Origin: PALSA-1006 sp964532405
GTDB taxonomy: Bacteria > Pseudomonadota > Gammaproteobacteria > Burkholderiales > Gallionellaceae
Length of the DNA: 64,000 nt
Assembly (NCBI GenBank): GCA_964532405.1
Contig: CAZHIC010000007.1
Span: forward strand, 1-64,000
Direction of reading: 5' to 3'
This document shows, one piece after another, positions 36,053 to 44,403 of this stretch. Each line of letters begins with the position of its first letter. The first letter of the stretch is position 1. Under the pieces are notes generated by a model. That model saw only the letters and a program-made list of their open reading frames with translations, did no database searches and was not told where the DNA came from. The position numbers and the translations under genes were made by a program.

Positions 36053-37113
36053 GTGAGGAGTTAAAGAAATTTCGCGAGCAGATCGACCGCATCGACGACG
36101 AGTTGTTGCGCTTGTTTAATGGGCGCGCCAAGTTGGCGCAGCAGATCGGTCATGCAAAAGGTGGCGGCGCAGTGTTGCGTCCGGAGCGCGAAGCGCAGGT
36201 GTTGCAGCGTATGGTGCAAGCGAACAACGGGCCACTACCTGATCAAGGCGTGACCCAGTTGTTTACCGAAATCATGTCGCAGTGCCGCGCATTGGAAGCG
36301 CCGCTGCGAGTGGCTTATCTGGGGCCGCATGGTACGTTCAGCGAGGCGGCGGTGTTCCAGCGCTTCGGGCAAGCGAGCGAAGGATTGCCCGCCGATTCCA
36401 TCGACGGTGTGTTCGCTGCGGTGGAGAGCGGTGCGGCGAATTACGGGCTGGTGCCGGTGGAAAATTCCACCGAAGGCGCGGTGGGGCGCACGCTTGATCT
36501 TTTGCTCAACAGCAATCTAAAGATATGTGGCGAAGTGTTGTTGCAGGTACATCAATGCTTGTTGTCGAAAGAAAACGATCTGTCGCTGATACGCAAAGTG
36601 TATTCGCATCCGCAATCGTTCGGGCAATGCCAGGATTGGTTGCATGCGCATCTGCCGCATGCCGAGCGCATCACTGCATCGAGCAATGCCGATGCGGCGC
36701 GTCTGGCGGCGGAAGAGCCTTTTGCTGCGGCAGTGGCTGGCGCGCAGGCGGCGGAGCACTTCAAGCTGAAGGTGTTGGCGCAAAATATCGAGGACGATGC
36801 ACGCAACACCACGCGTTTTCTGGTCATCGGCAAACAGGATGTGGCGCCCTCCGGCAAGGACAAGACCTCGCTGGTGATGTCCGCCTCTAATCGTCCCGGC
36901 GCGATGCACGATCTGCTGGTTCCGCTGGCGCAAAATGGCGTTTCCATGACCAAGCTGGAGTCGCGTCCTTCGCGCGCCGGGCTGTGGGAATATGTTTTTT
37001 TCGTGGATGTCGAAGGCCATCAATCTGATGCCAAGGTCGCCGCCGCGTTGGCGCAACTCAAGCAGATCGCCGCGTTCGTCAAGGTGCTGGGTTCATACCC
37101 GGTGGCCGTCTAA
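36049..37113 (+). CDS. pheA: Bifunctional chorismate mutase/prephenate dehydratase
   Basis: It converts chorismate to prephenate and prephenate to phenylpyruvate. Of 354 residues, an AroQ-type mutase (about 1-85, with FREQIDRIDDELLRLFN) precedes the dehydratase (about 88-265, with AYLGPHGTFSEAA, PVENSTEGAVG and NTTRFLVIG). An ACT domain at the C-terminus (SRPSRAGLWEYVFFVD) should bind phenylalanine for feedback inhibition. Confidence 0.97.
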   Translation: MSEELKKFREQIDRIDDELLRLFNGRAKLAQQIGHAKGGGAVLRPEREAQVLQRMVQANNGPLPDQGVTQLFTEIMSQCRALEAPLRVAYLGPHGTFSEAAVFQRFGQASEGLPADSIDGVFAAVESGAANYGLVPVENSTEGAVGRTLDLLLNSNLKICGEVLLQVHQCLLSKENDLSLIRKVYSHPQSFGQCQDWLHAHLPHAERITASSNADAARLAAEEPFAAAVAGAQAAEHFKLKVLAQNIEDDARNTTRFLVIGKQDVAPSGKDKTSLVMSASNRPGAMHDLLVPLAQNGVSMTKLESRPSRAGLWEYVFFVDVEGHQSDAKVAAALAQLKQIAAFVKVLGSYPVAV

Positions 37114-37138
37114 TTAGTTTCAATAAGCAAGGCATCAA

Positions 37139-38260
37139 ATGAATTACTGTGATCTAGCCCCATCCTATATTCGCTCTATCGCGCCGTATCAACCGGGCAA
37201 GCCGATCTCCGAGCTGGAGCGCGAGCTGGGCATCACCGGCATCGTCAAGCTGGCCTCCAATGAAAATCCGCTGGGCGCCAGCTCTGCGGCTATCGCCGCG
37301 ATGCAGGAGGCGATCAAGACCATCGCGCTGTATCCCGATGGCAACGGTTTCGAGTTGAAAGACGCGCTGGTGAAGCGCTATGGCGTGAAGCATGCCAATG
37401 TGACCTTGGGCAACGGCAGCAACGATTTACTGGAGTTGGCGGCGCGCGCGTTTTTGCAGCCCGGCGACAAGGTGGTGTACTCGGCGCATGCTTTTGCAAT
37501 ATACGCATTGGCGACACAGGCGGTAGGCGCGACAGGCATCAGCGTGCGCGCAGCCAAGGGCTACGGCCATGACCTGAAGGCGATGCAGAAAGCGGCCAAG
37601 GATAATAAAGCCAAGATCGTATTCATTGCCAATCCCAACAACCCGACCGGTACTTTCCTCAGCGCGGAGGAGTTGCAATCGTTCCTGCGCGGTCTGCCGC
37701 CAGAAATACTGGTGGTGCTGGACGAGGCGTACAACGAGTATCTGCCGGAAGATAAACGCTACGATTCTGTGGCTTGGCTGAAGCAGTTCCCCAACCTTAT
37801 TATTTCGCGCACCTTCTCCAAGGCTTACGGCTTGGCCGGTTTGCGCGTGGGCTACGCGCTGGCGCACGAACAGGTGACTGACATGATCAATCGCGTGCGC
37901 CAACCGTTCAATGTGAACAGCGTGGCGCAGGCGGCGGCAGTGGCGGCATTGCGCGATGTGTCCTTTGTTAAGAAAACATTCGAGCTTAACCAGCGCGGTA
38001 TGGTGCAGATCACCGAGGGCTTGACCAGGCTGGGGCTGGAATATATACCGTCGTTCGGTAACTTCGTGGCGTTCCGCATCGGCGGGGCGACGGCGATGTA
38101 CCGACGCTTACTCGAACTGGGTGTGATCGTGCGCCCGATAGCCAACTACGATATGCCGGACTGGTTGCGTGTGAGCATCGGTTTGGAAAGTGAGAATGCA
38201 AAATTTTTGAGTGCGCTGGAAAAGGCCATCAGTCAGCAGGTTAATGGAGAAAAAAAATGA
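37139..38260 (+). CDS. hisC: Histidinol-phosphate/aromatic aminotransferase
   Basis: The 373-residue class II PLP aminotransferase has KLASNENPLG, NGSNDLLELAARAF, FIANPNNPTGT, LDEAYNEY, and the PLP lysine in SRTFSKAYGLAGLRVGY. In this operon position the enzyme is the HisH/HisC2 type that can serve histidine, tyrosine and phenylalanine formation. It overlaps the DAHP synthase gene by four bases. Confidence 0.95.
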   Translation: MNYCDLAPSYIRSIAPYQPGKPISELERELGITGIVKLASNENPLGASSAAIAAMQEAIKTIALYPDGNGFELKDALVKRYGVKHANVTLGNGSNDLLELAARAFLQPGDKVVYSAHAFAIYALATQAVGATGISVRAAKGYGHDLKAMQKAAKDNKAKIVFIANPNNPTGTFLSAEELQSFLRGLPPEILVVLDEAYNEYLPEDKRYDSVAWLKQFPNLIISRTFSKAYGLAGLRVGYALAHEQVTDMINRVRQPFNVNSVAQAAAVAALRDVSFVKKTFELNQRGMVQITEGLTRLGLEYIPSFGNFVAFRIGGATAMYRRLLELGVIVRPIANYDMPDWLRVSIGLESENAKFLSALEKAISQQVNGEKK

Positions 38261-39273
38261 TTATCGTAATGGGCAGAGAAGTCACCGACGAACAGATCGG
38301 GGCAGTGGTTAAGAAGCTGGAAACGGCGGGCTTGAAGGCCAATATTTCGCGCGGTATCGAGCGCACGGTGATCGGTGCCATCGGCGACGAGCGCAAGCTG
38401 GAGGCGGATATGTTCACCTCGTTGCCGGGGGTGGAATCGGCGATGCACATCGCCAAACAATACAAGATCGTGTCGCGCGAATCGCACAAACAAAACACCG
38501 TCATCGACATCGGCGGTATTCCGTTGGGCGGCAATCAGATTCAGATCATCGGCGGCCCATGTTCGGTGGAGACGCAGGAACAGATGGATTTGTCGGCAAA
38601 ATTTGTGCATGAGGCGGGTTGCCGTTTGATGCGCGGCGGTGCATTCAAGCCGCGCACCAGCCCCTATGCTTTCCAAGGGCACGGCGTGGAAGGTTTGGAC
38701 ATGTTCCGCAAGGCGGCGGACAAATTCAAATTGCCTATCGTCACCGAGCTGATGGATGCGCGCCAGCTCGATGCCTTCCTCGAATACGACGTGGATGTCA
38801 TCCAGATCGGCACGCGCAATATGCAAAATTTCGATCTGCTCAAGGAAGTCGGGCGCATCAACAAGCCCGTTATCCTCAAGCGCGGTATGTCGGCGACCAT
38901 CAGCGAATGGCTGATGGCGGCGGAGTACATCGCCGCAGGCGGCAACCACAACATCATCTTCTGCGAGCGCGGCATCCGCACTTTCGAAACCGCCTACCGC
39001 AACGTGTTGGACGTGACCGCCATCGCCGTGATGAAGAAAGAGACCCACTTGCCAGTGATCGTCGATCCTTCCCACGCGGGCGGCAAAGCGTGGATGGTTC
39101 CGGCATTGTCGCAAGCCGCTATCGCCGCTGGTGCGGACGGCCTGCTGGTCGAGATGCACCCCAGCCCGTGCGACGCGTGGTGCGATGCCGATCAGGCGCT
39201 CACACCGGACGAATTGAAGAAATTGATGGGCACGCTGGGCGCGATTGCCGGGGCGATTGGGCGGACTCTGTAA
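38257..39273 (+). CDS. aroF: 3-deoxy-7-phosphoheptulonate synthase (type I-beta DAHP synthase)
   Basis: It condenses PEP and erythrose-4-phosphate, the first step of the shikimate pathway. The 338-residue product has an N-terminal ferredoxin-like regulatory domain (about 1-70, MIIVMGREVTDEQIGAVVKK) as in the Thermotoga-type enzyme. The barrel follows with IIGGPCSVE, GGAFKPRTSPYAFQG, KRGMSATISEW, DPSHAGG and VEMHP. Feedback control probably acts through the N-terminal domain. The symbol is by position; paralogues elsewhere are possible. Confidence 0.95.
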   Translation: MIIVMGREVTDEQIGAVVKKLETAGLKANISRGIERTVIGAIGDERKLEADMFTSLPGVESAMHIAKQYKIVSRESHKQNTVIDIGGIPLGGNQIQIIGGPCSVETQEQMDLSAKFVHEAGCRLMRGGAFKPRTSPYAFQGHGVEGLDMFRKAADKFKLPIVTELMDARQLDAFLEYDVDVIQIGTRNMQNFDLLKEVGRINKPVILKRGMSATISEWLMAAEYIAAGGNHNIIFCERGIRTFETAYRNVLDVTAIAVMKKETHLPVIVDPSHAGGKAWMVPALSQAAIAAGADGLLVEMHPSPCDAWCDADQALTPDELKKLMGTLGAIAGAIGRTL

Positions 39274-39276
39274 GAC

Positions 39277-40146
39277 ATGCAGCCCGCCTTTCAAAAGGTC
39301 GTCATTTTTGGCGCTGGACTGATCGGCGGGTCGTTCGCATTAGCGTTGCGCAAGGTTGGAGCGGTTTCTGAAGTCGTGGGCTTCGGGCGCAGTTCAGCGA
39401 CGCTTGAACAAGCCAAACAACTCGGTATTCTCGACCGCATCGGCAGCGATGCGGCGCGCGAAGTATGCGATGCCGATCTGGTGTTGCTCGCTACGCCCGT
39501 GGCACAGATGGCCGAATTGTTCGCTCGCATCGCACCGCATCTCGGCGCGCACACGCTGGTCACCGACGGCGGCAGCACCAAGGGCGATGTGGTGGCTGCG
39601 GCGCGAGCTAATCTGGGCGACAAGATCGCGCAGTTTGTTCCCGCTCATCCCATTGCCGGTGCCGAAAAAAGCGGCGCTGCCGCCGCACTGGCCGATCTGT
39701 ATCAAGGCAAGAAAGTGGTACTCACTCCGCTGACGGAAAATTCACAAGATGCCGTGGCGTGTGTGCGCAAAGCGTGGGAGTTGTGCGGTGCGACGGTGAG
39801 CGAGCTGTCGCCGCAGCAGCACGATGAGGTGTTCGCGGCGGTGAGTCATTTGCCGCATCTGTTGTCGTTCGCGCTGGTGCATGACTTGGCACAACGCGAC
39901 AACCGCGATCAGTTGCTTTCTTTCGCCGCCAGCGGCTTTCGCGACTTCACCCGTATCGCTGCCAGCAGCCCTGAGATGTGGCGCGACATCTGTATGGCTA
40001 ACCGCGATGCGCTGATGAGCGAGTTGCAACAATACGCCGCTGAGCTTTACGTTCTACACCAAGTGCTGGAAAGCAACGACGCGGCCAAGCTGGAAGAGAT
40101 ATTCAGTCTGGCGCGGGAAGTGCGCAGTGCTTGGACTCCGCAATAA
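39277..40146 (+). CDS. tyrA: Prephenate dehydrogenase
   Basis: It oxidatively decarboxylates prephenate (or arogenate) in tyrosine synthesis. Of 289 residues, the Rossmann motif is VVIFGAGLIGGSFA, followed by LLATPVAQM, VTDGGSTKGDV, PAHPIAGAEKSG and the helical dimer region with SHLPHLLSFAL and SGFRDFTRIAAS. No ACT domain is present. In many betaproteobacteria aroA follows directly; here two unrelated genes intervene. Confidence 0.96.
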   Translation: MQPAFQKVVIFGAGLIGGSFALALRKVGAVSEVVGFGRSSATLEQAKQLGILDRIGSDAAREVCDADLVLLATPVAQMAELFARIAPHLGAHTLVTDGGSTKGDVVAAARANLGDKIAQFVPAHPIAGAEKSGAAAALADLYQGKKVVLTPLTENSQDAVACVRKAWELCGATVSELSPQQHDEVFAAVSHLPHLLSFALVHDLAQRDNRDQLLSFAASGFRDFTRIAASSPEMWRDICMANRDALMSELQQYAAELYVLHQVLESNDAAKLEEIFSLAREVRSAWTPQ

Positions 40147-40160
40147 CTTACGAGAGCGAT

Positions 40161-40967
40161 ATGTCCATACAGGTTCTTGATACAACAGCTTGGAGAGAGT
40201 TTCGTGGCTCACCTGACATCAAAGGTTTGAATAAGACAACACATTTGGCAAAAATTGCAGATGCGAGTGGCAAGTTGCATGATTGCTATGTCAAGCTGTT
40301 GGAACCAAATACTCCTGCACTTCTATGTGAGGCAATTGGCTGGCTCATTGCGCGTGCATCTGGTGTTGCGTGTTCGCCTTTTGCATGCATTGTGTTCATA
40401 CCGTTGGATGAGCTACGAAAGAATATGAAATTGCCTGAATGGTTAGATAGGTATGATGTTTACCCAGCCTGGTGTTCAGAAGTGATTCGAGGGAAAACGG
40501 TCATCCAAGTTCATAAATGGTTTTTGTTGGCGGCCAGCAAAAAATGTTTAAGGAGCAAAGATGCTAGAGCAATGGCGGCAATGGATGTATGGGTTGACAA
40601 CAGGGATCGAAACTATGGGAACGTTGTTCGTGTAAGTAGTGGTAATTACGTTTCGATTGACCATGAAACAGTGTTGCATGATTTGTTGTGGATACCAGTA
40701 GGTAAACACTTTGCGAGAAGAAGTTTGGTTGATATGGCCGTCCAGCATTTGTCGCAAGATGATCGTGATCAATTTTTAGTGGATATGGCTACTACCGCAG
40801 AACTTCACCAAAATGGGTTCAATGTGTCGAAGAAGCACGTTGTGGAGATCATTGAAAAAATCGTTCATCCGTCAAAAATCCAGCAGTTTGTTCCGTTGGT
40901 ATGTGACTTTCTGGAGTCACGTGCAAAGCCGGGATGGCTAGCCAATGAGATAGGAGTGATCGTATGA
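40161..40967 (+). CDS. HipA-like (HipA_2) kinase-fold protein
   Basis: This 268-residue protein has a kinase-like layout: Lys45 in CYVKLL, Glu57, a catalytic loop DNRDRNYGN (146-154, with Asp149 and Asn154) and a DFG-like Asp167 in SIDHE. This fits HipA_2-type proteins. It is smaller than classical HipA and lacks an obvious HipB partner; instead a DUF3037-like gene overlaps it by four bases. HipA kinases phosphorylate tRNA synthetases or other proteins; the target here is unknown. The ATG at 40161 stands 14 bases after tyrA. The gene is clearly AT-richer than tyrA and aroA, a sign of acquisition. Confidence 0.78.
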   Translation: MSIQVLDTTAWREFRGSPDIKGLNKTTHLAKIADASGKLHDCYVKLLEPNTPALLCEAIGWLIARASGVACSPFACIVFIPLDELRKNMKLPEWLDRYDVYPAWCSEVIRGKTVIQVHKWFLLAASKKCLRSKDARAMAAMDVWVDNRDRNYGNVVRVSSGNYVSIDHETVLHDLLWIPVGKHFARRSLVDMAVQHLSQDDRDQFLVDMATTAELHQNGFNVSKKHVVEIIEKIVHPSKIQQFVPLVCDFLESRAKPGWLANEIGVIV

Positions 40968-41881
40968 GTACATCATTATTCACTGATGAAAATGGTTCAT
41001 TTGCACACCTTTTTAAACAGGCCGTTTCATTAGGCTCTCCCGCATTTGCCGGGGCTTGGAGCGTGATTGAATTGCAGCCGGATATTTTTGTTCCTCAATG
41101 GTTTAATGTCGGTGTGGTCGTACAGTCTGCCAATGATCGACTTCATTTTAAAATTCTGGATGAATTTAAGAAATTCGATTGTGTTTATGGGGAGCAACTT
41201 CCGCAAAGTGCATTGCGTGAGTTGATGGTTTTTGCTGAAGCTGCATTGCGTCAAGCGGCAAAAGACAAAATCCCATTAATAAATGTTGATTTTGCAACCG
41301 CCAATTTAAGATTGTCTGCGCCACAATTTACCTCTGGCGAGGATCGTGAAGTTACGGTTGAGCGCCTATTTGAAGAGATTGTTGTAATGATTCCTCGCGC
41401 AAAAGAGAAGGAATCTGAATTTGTATCTATCGATACTGTTACAGCAAGAAAAATGGTTAATGAGAAGCTGAAAGAGATTGCAAAATTAGACTATGAGCGA
41501 ATAGTGTTACCGAACTCTACGGGTATGCTCTACGAAGATGGCGATACGAAACACTACCTAGATTTTAATCTGCGCACTAGCCGCGCTTGCGGAAGTGTGG
41601 TCTCGGCAGTTTACAAAACAATCCAGCATGTTGAATACAATCTTCTCAAATCTAGTCGCGATCTTACGACATATGCAAGGCTTAAGAATTTGAGTGATAT
41701 TGGTTTATTTTTGCTTCTTCCAGATCCCCAGAAAATGGAGCCAAAAGAATTCAAGCATGTTGATGAGTTGATCGCTGAGCAGTCTTGGAAATTGGAGCGG
41801 GATGGGTTTAGGGTGGTCAGCGGTGATGCGGAAGAGATGCTGGCAAGAGAGATATACGATTGGGCTGTTCCCTCGCTTTGA
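40964..41881 (+). CDS. DUF3037-like protein, partner of the HipA-like gene
   Basis: The 305-residue protein contains WSVIELQPDIFVPQWFNVGVVVQ-like sequence (residues about 27-50), which resembles the FVNVGVVL signature of DUF3037. The rest is mainly helical and charged, with no membrane segment. Genes of this type often stand beside HipA_2 kinases (family memory), so it may be a regulator, substrate or antitoxin. It overlaps the kinase gene by four bases and has the same AT-rich composition. The family assignment is tentative. Confidence 0.65.
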   Translation: MSTSLFTDENGSFAHLFKQAVSLGSPAFAGAWSVIELQPDIFVPQWFNVGVVVQSANDRLHFKILDEFKKFDCVYGEQLPQSALRELMVFAEAALRQAAKDKIPLINVDFATANLRLSAPQFTSGEDREVTVERLFEEIVVMIPRAKEKESEFVSIDTVTARKMVNEKLKEIAKLDYERIVLPNSTGMLYEDGDTKHYLDFNLRTSRACGSVVSAVYKTIQHVEYNLLKSSRDLTTYARLKNLSDIGLFLLLPDPQKMEPKEFKHVDELIAEQSWKLERDGFRVVSGDAEEMLAREIYDWAVPSL

Positions 41882-41927
41882 TATTCCCGATGTTCATAAT
41901 TATTGATCTACTAAGTATTCATTCTGA

Positions 41928-43343
41928 ATGATGGTACGCACTGAATTTATCGGCCTACCTCCTCTGCTGTCCGCGCACGGCATCGTGCGTTTGCCAGGCT
42001 CCAAGAGCATTTCCAATCGTGTGCTGTTGCTGTCTGCGCTGGCGCAGGGTACGACGACTGTGCGCGACCTGCTGCACTCGGACGATACTGAACGCATGCT
42101 GGAAGGTTTGCGCACGCTGGGTGTGCAGGTTGAATCGCTCGGCGATAACTCCTATCGCGTAACAGGTTGCGGCGGTGACTTCCCCGTCAAACAAGCCAAG
42201 CTGTTCCTTGGCAATGCAGGTACGGCATTTCGCCCGCTGACGGCTGCGCTGGCTTTGGCTGGCGGCAGTTACGAGTTGTCCGGTGTGGCGCGTATGCACG
42301 AGCGTCCTATCGGCGATTTGGTGGATGCGTTGCGCCAGCTCGGTGCGGACATCCGCTATCTGGGCAATGAAGGCTTTCCGCCGTTGCGGATAGAGATACC
42401 TTCTGATGAAGCAACTAGCCATTCGACTAGGCCACCACAAAACGGTAGCCAAGTCGCTGGTTATCCCCAGCCCTCTCCCGTCAAGGGAGAGGGAGTGGTC
42501 AGCGTGAAAGGCAACGTGTCGAGCCAATTTTTGACGGCACTGCTGATGGCGTTGCCGTTGCTGAATCGCACGGTGAAGGTTTCAGTGCTGGGCGAGTTGA
42601 TCTCCAAGCCTTATATCGAAATCACGCTGGCGATGATGGCGCGCTTTGGTGTTGTTGTGCAGCGTGACGGTTGGCGCAGCTTCACGGTTGTGGCAGGTAG
42701 CCGCTATGTGTCGCCGCAAGAGATATATGTCGAGGGCGATGCGTCTTCTGCTTCGTATTTTCTGGCGGCAGGCGCTATTGGCGGCGGGCCAGTGCGCGTG
42801 GAGGGCGTGGGAAAAAGCAGTGTGCAGGGAGATATACGTTTTGCCGAAGCGCTGCAAAAAATGGGCGCAACGATCACGATGGGGGATAACTGGATCGAAG
42901 CGCGTGCGCCTGCGAGCGGTAAGCTCAAGGCCATCGATCTCGACTGCAACCACATCCCCGATGCGGCGATGACGCTGGCCGTAGCGGCGCTGTTCGCCGA
43001 CGGCGCGACCACACTGCGCAACATCGCCAGCTGGCGCGTGAAGGAAACCGACCGTATCGCGGCGATGGCGACGGAGTTGCGCAAAACCGGAGCAACGGTA
43101 GAAGAGGGGGCGGATTTCATTCGCGTTACGCCGCCCCCATCCTCCTTGGCTTCCGCCCTTCACCCTTCACCCTTTACTCTTCACGGTTCCGTCGACACTT
43201 ACGACGATCACCGCATGGCGATGTGTTTCTCGCTGGTCGCGTTCGGCGGTGCAGGCGTGCGTATCAACGATCCGAAATGTGTGGCCAAAACTTTTCCGGA
43301 TTATTTCGAGTGCTTGTTTTCTGTTGTCTCTGGTGGCCGTTGA
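41928..43343 (+). CDS. aroA: 3-phosphoshikimate 1-carboxyvinyltransferase with repeat-derived insertions
   Basis: This EPSP synthase catalyses the sixth step of the shikimate pathway. Motifs include LPGSKSISNRVLLLSALA, LGNAGTAFRPLTAALAL, ARMHERPIGDLVDAL, GNVSSQFLTALLMALPLL, EGDASSASYFLAAGA and DTYDDHRMAMCFSL. At 471 residues it is about 40 longer than usual. The excess is two insertions: about 30 residues after FPPLRIEIP, before VSVKGNVSSQ, and about 15 residues after VTPP, before SVDTYDDHR. Both read through palindromic repeat DNA. The catalytic blocks are intact, so the enzyme may still work. cmk and rpsA, its usual followers, are absent. Confidence 0.93.
   Translation: MMVRTEFIGLPPLLSAHGIVRLPGSKSISNRVLLLSALAQGTTTVRDLLHSDDTERMLEGLRTLGVQVESLGDNSYRVTGCGGDFPVKQAKLFLGNAGTAFRPLTAALALAGGSYELSGVARMHERPIGDLVDALRQLGADIRYLGNEGFPPLRIEIPSDEATSHSTRPPQNGSQVAGYPQPSPVKGEGVVSVKGNVSSQFLTALLMALPLLNRTVKVSVLGELISKPYIEITLAMMARFGVVVQRDGWRSFTVVAGSRYVSPQEIYVEGDASSASYFLAAGAIGGGPVRVEGVGKSSVQGDIRFAEALQKMGATITMGDNWIEARAPASGKLKAIDLDCNHIPDAAMTLAVAALFADGATTLRNIASWRVKETDRIAAMATELRKTGATVEEGADFIRVTPPPSSLASALHPSPFTLHGSVDTYDDHRMAMCFSLVAFGGAGVRINDPKCVAKTFPDYFECLFSVVSGGR
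42399..42497. repeat. Repeat-derived in-frame insertion 1 in aroA
   Basis: It contains the perfect palindrome CCCTCTCCC (42471-42479)...GGGAGAGGG (42485-42493) and an adjoining Asn/Gln/Ser-rich stretch absent from normal AroA. The reading frame is kept. Confidence 0.8.
43134..43188. repeat. Repeat-derived in-frame insertion 2 in aroA
   Basis: The CTTCACCCTTCACCCTTTAC motif followed by TCTTCACGG resembles the TTTCACCTTTCACC tract in the linker of the ABC ATPase gene (3337-3361). It is translated as LHPSPFTLHG just before the conserved DTYDDHR. Confidence 0.7.
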
Positions 43344-43355
43344 AAGCGCCCAATA

Positions 43356-44105
43356 TTAGAAACGGTATACGAGCGCGGCAAACCCGTTGTCTTCAAATTG
43401 CGTGTTAACCAGCGGGCTGTTGGTGAGGGCTGAATCTAGCCATTTTCGCTGTAGGTAGAAGTTCGCAATCCATCCGTCGCCAAGCGGAGCTTCAAGCATT
43501 ATTTTGAACGAGCGCTTAGTGGATGCCTCCGGGGTATAGCTGGCATAGCCGCTCGCTGCGGATTCGGCGGCGGATACGCCGTAGTAGTAGCGGTTATAGT
43601 CGCTCGAATAGCGTTCAATTCCGATTTGCGGATAGACGGTCATTTCGCCTAGAGGGATGGGGACGACATAGACAGCTTCGTATATGCTGCCATGCGATTT
43701 GTTCGCGTCGTATAAAGCGTAAAGAAAGAGACCGCCCAAGGGCGTTACTTGGAAGGTTCCAAGGCCGACAGGAACGGAATTTTGGCGGTCGTTTATTCCC
43801 CGCAGCTCGGCATTATCGGCAGTCTGGTAGCCGTCATATTTGATTCGGCCAACCAGTTCCAGATGCCCGTATCCGAGGGGCAGGGTCTTGATGCCGAATG
43901 TATCAATGCGGGTAAATATAGGCCCATAGTCGAAGTAGGCATAAGGTAGAAGCGTGGTGCTGTTGGCAGTACCCCTGATGGGGCTTGAGGATACGTTGGC
44001 GAAGAGCCCCAAATCTCCCTGTAGGCTATTGGTAAAACCCTCGGCGGCCAGAGCGTTAGTCGAGAGAAAAATGGCCAGCGGGAAAATGGCATTGATGAGT
44101 TTCAT
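43356..44105 (-). CDS. MipA/OmpV-family outer membrane protein
   Basis: The 249-residue protein has a signal peptide (about 1-20, ending ALA) and alternating beta-strand sequence with aromatic residues, ending in YRF with a C-terminal Phe as outer-membrane barrels do. VGRIKYDGYQ and LQGDLGLFANVS fit the MipA/OmpV (MltA-interacting) family. A role as scaffold for murein synthesis or as a porin-like protein is known only for some members. It converges on aroA with 12 bases between the stops. Confidence 0.85.
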   Translation of the reverse strand: MKLINAIFPLAIFLSTNALAAEGFTNSLQGDLGLFANVSSSPIRGTANSTTLLPYAYFDYGPIFTRIDTFGIKTLPLGYGHLELVGRIKYDGYQTADNAELRGINDRQNSVPVGLGTFQVTPLGGLFLYALYDANKSHGSIYEAVYVVPIPLGEMTVYPQIGIERYSSDYNRYYYGVSAAESAASGYASYTPEASTKRSFKIMLEAPLGDGWIANFYLQRKWLDSALTNSPLVNTQFEDNGFAALVYRF

Positions 44106-44403
44106 GTGATGTCTTCCTGATATTTCGTGCGGATAAATACCGCAAGGCGCGCATCGTGCCGTGGGTGTAACAAATAATCAAGGTGGCTTTAGCTATTGAC
44201 GGTCCATCAGAATAAGTGGGACATTGCGCGCCAGTTCCACAAAATAGCACTAAGGGGTCGTTAAAAAATTACCGTTACATTTTTCGGTAACTTGACAGCA
44301 CGTAGAAGCTGCATAGATGCAATAGTTGACTTTTTCACTGTTACAGTTATTTGTTAACAGATCCTAATCAGAACTCAGGAGGATGTGATGTGTTGAGAAT
44401 GTG
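44106..44403. other. Divergent intergenic region, 298 bp
   Basis: It separates the leftward mipA-like gene from the rightward secreted peptidase gene and must hold both promoters. An inverted repeat TTACCG...CGGTAA lies near 44268-44290, and AGGAGG (44377-44382) stands upstream of the GTG/ATG starts at 44401/44404. No reading frame or RNA gene is recognised. Confidence 0.6.
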
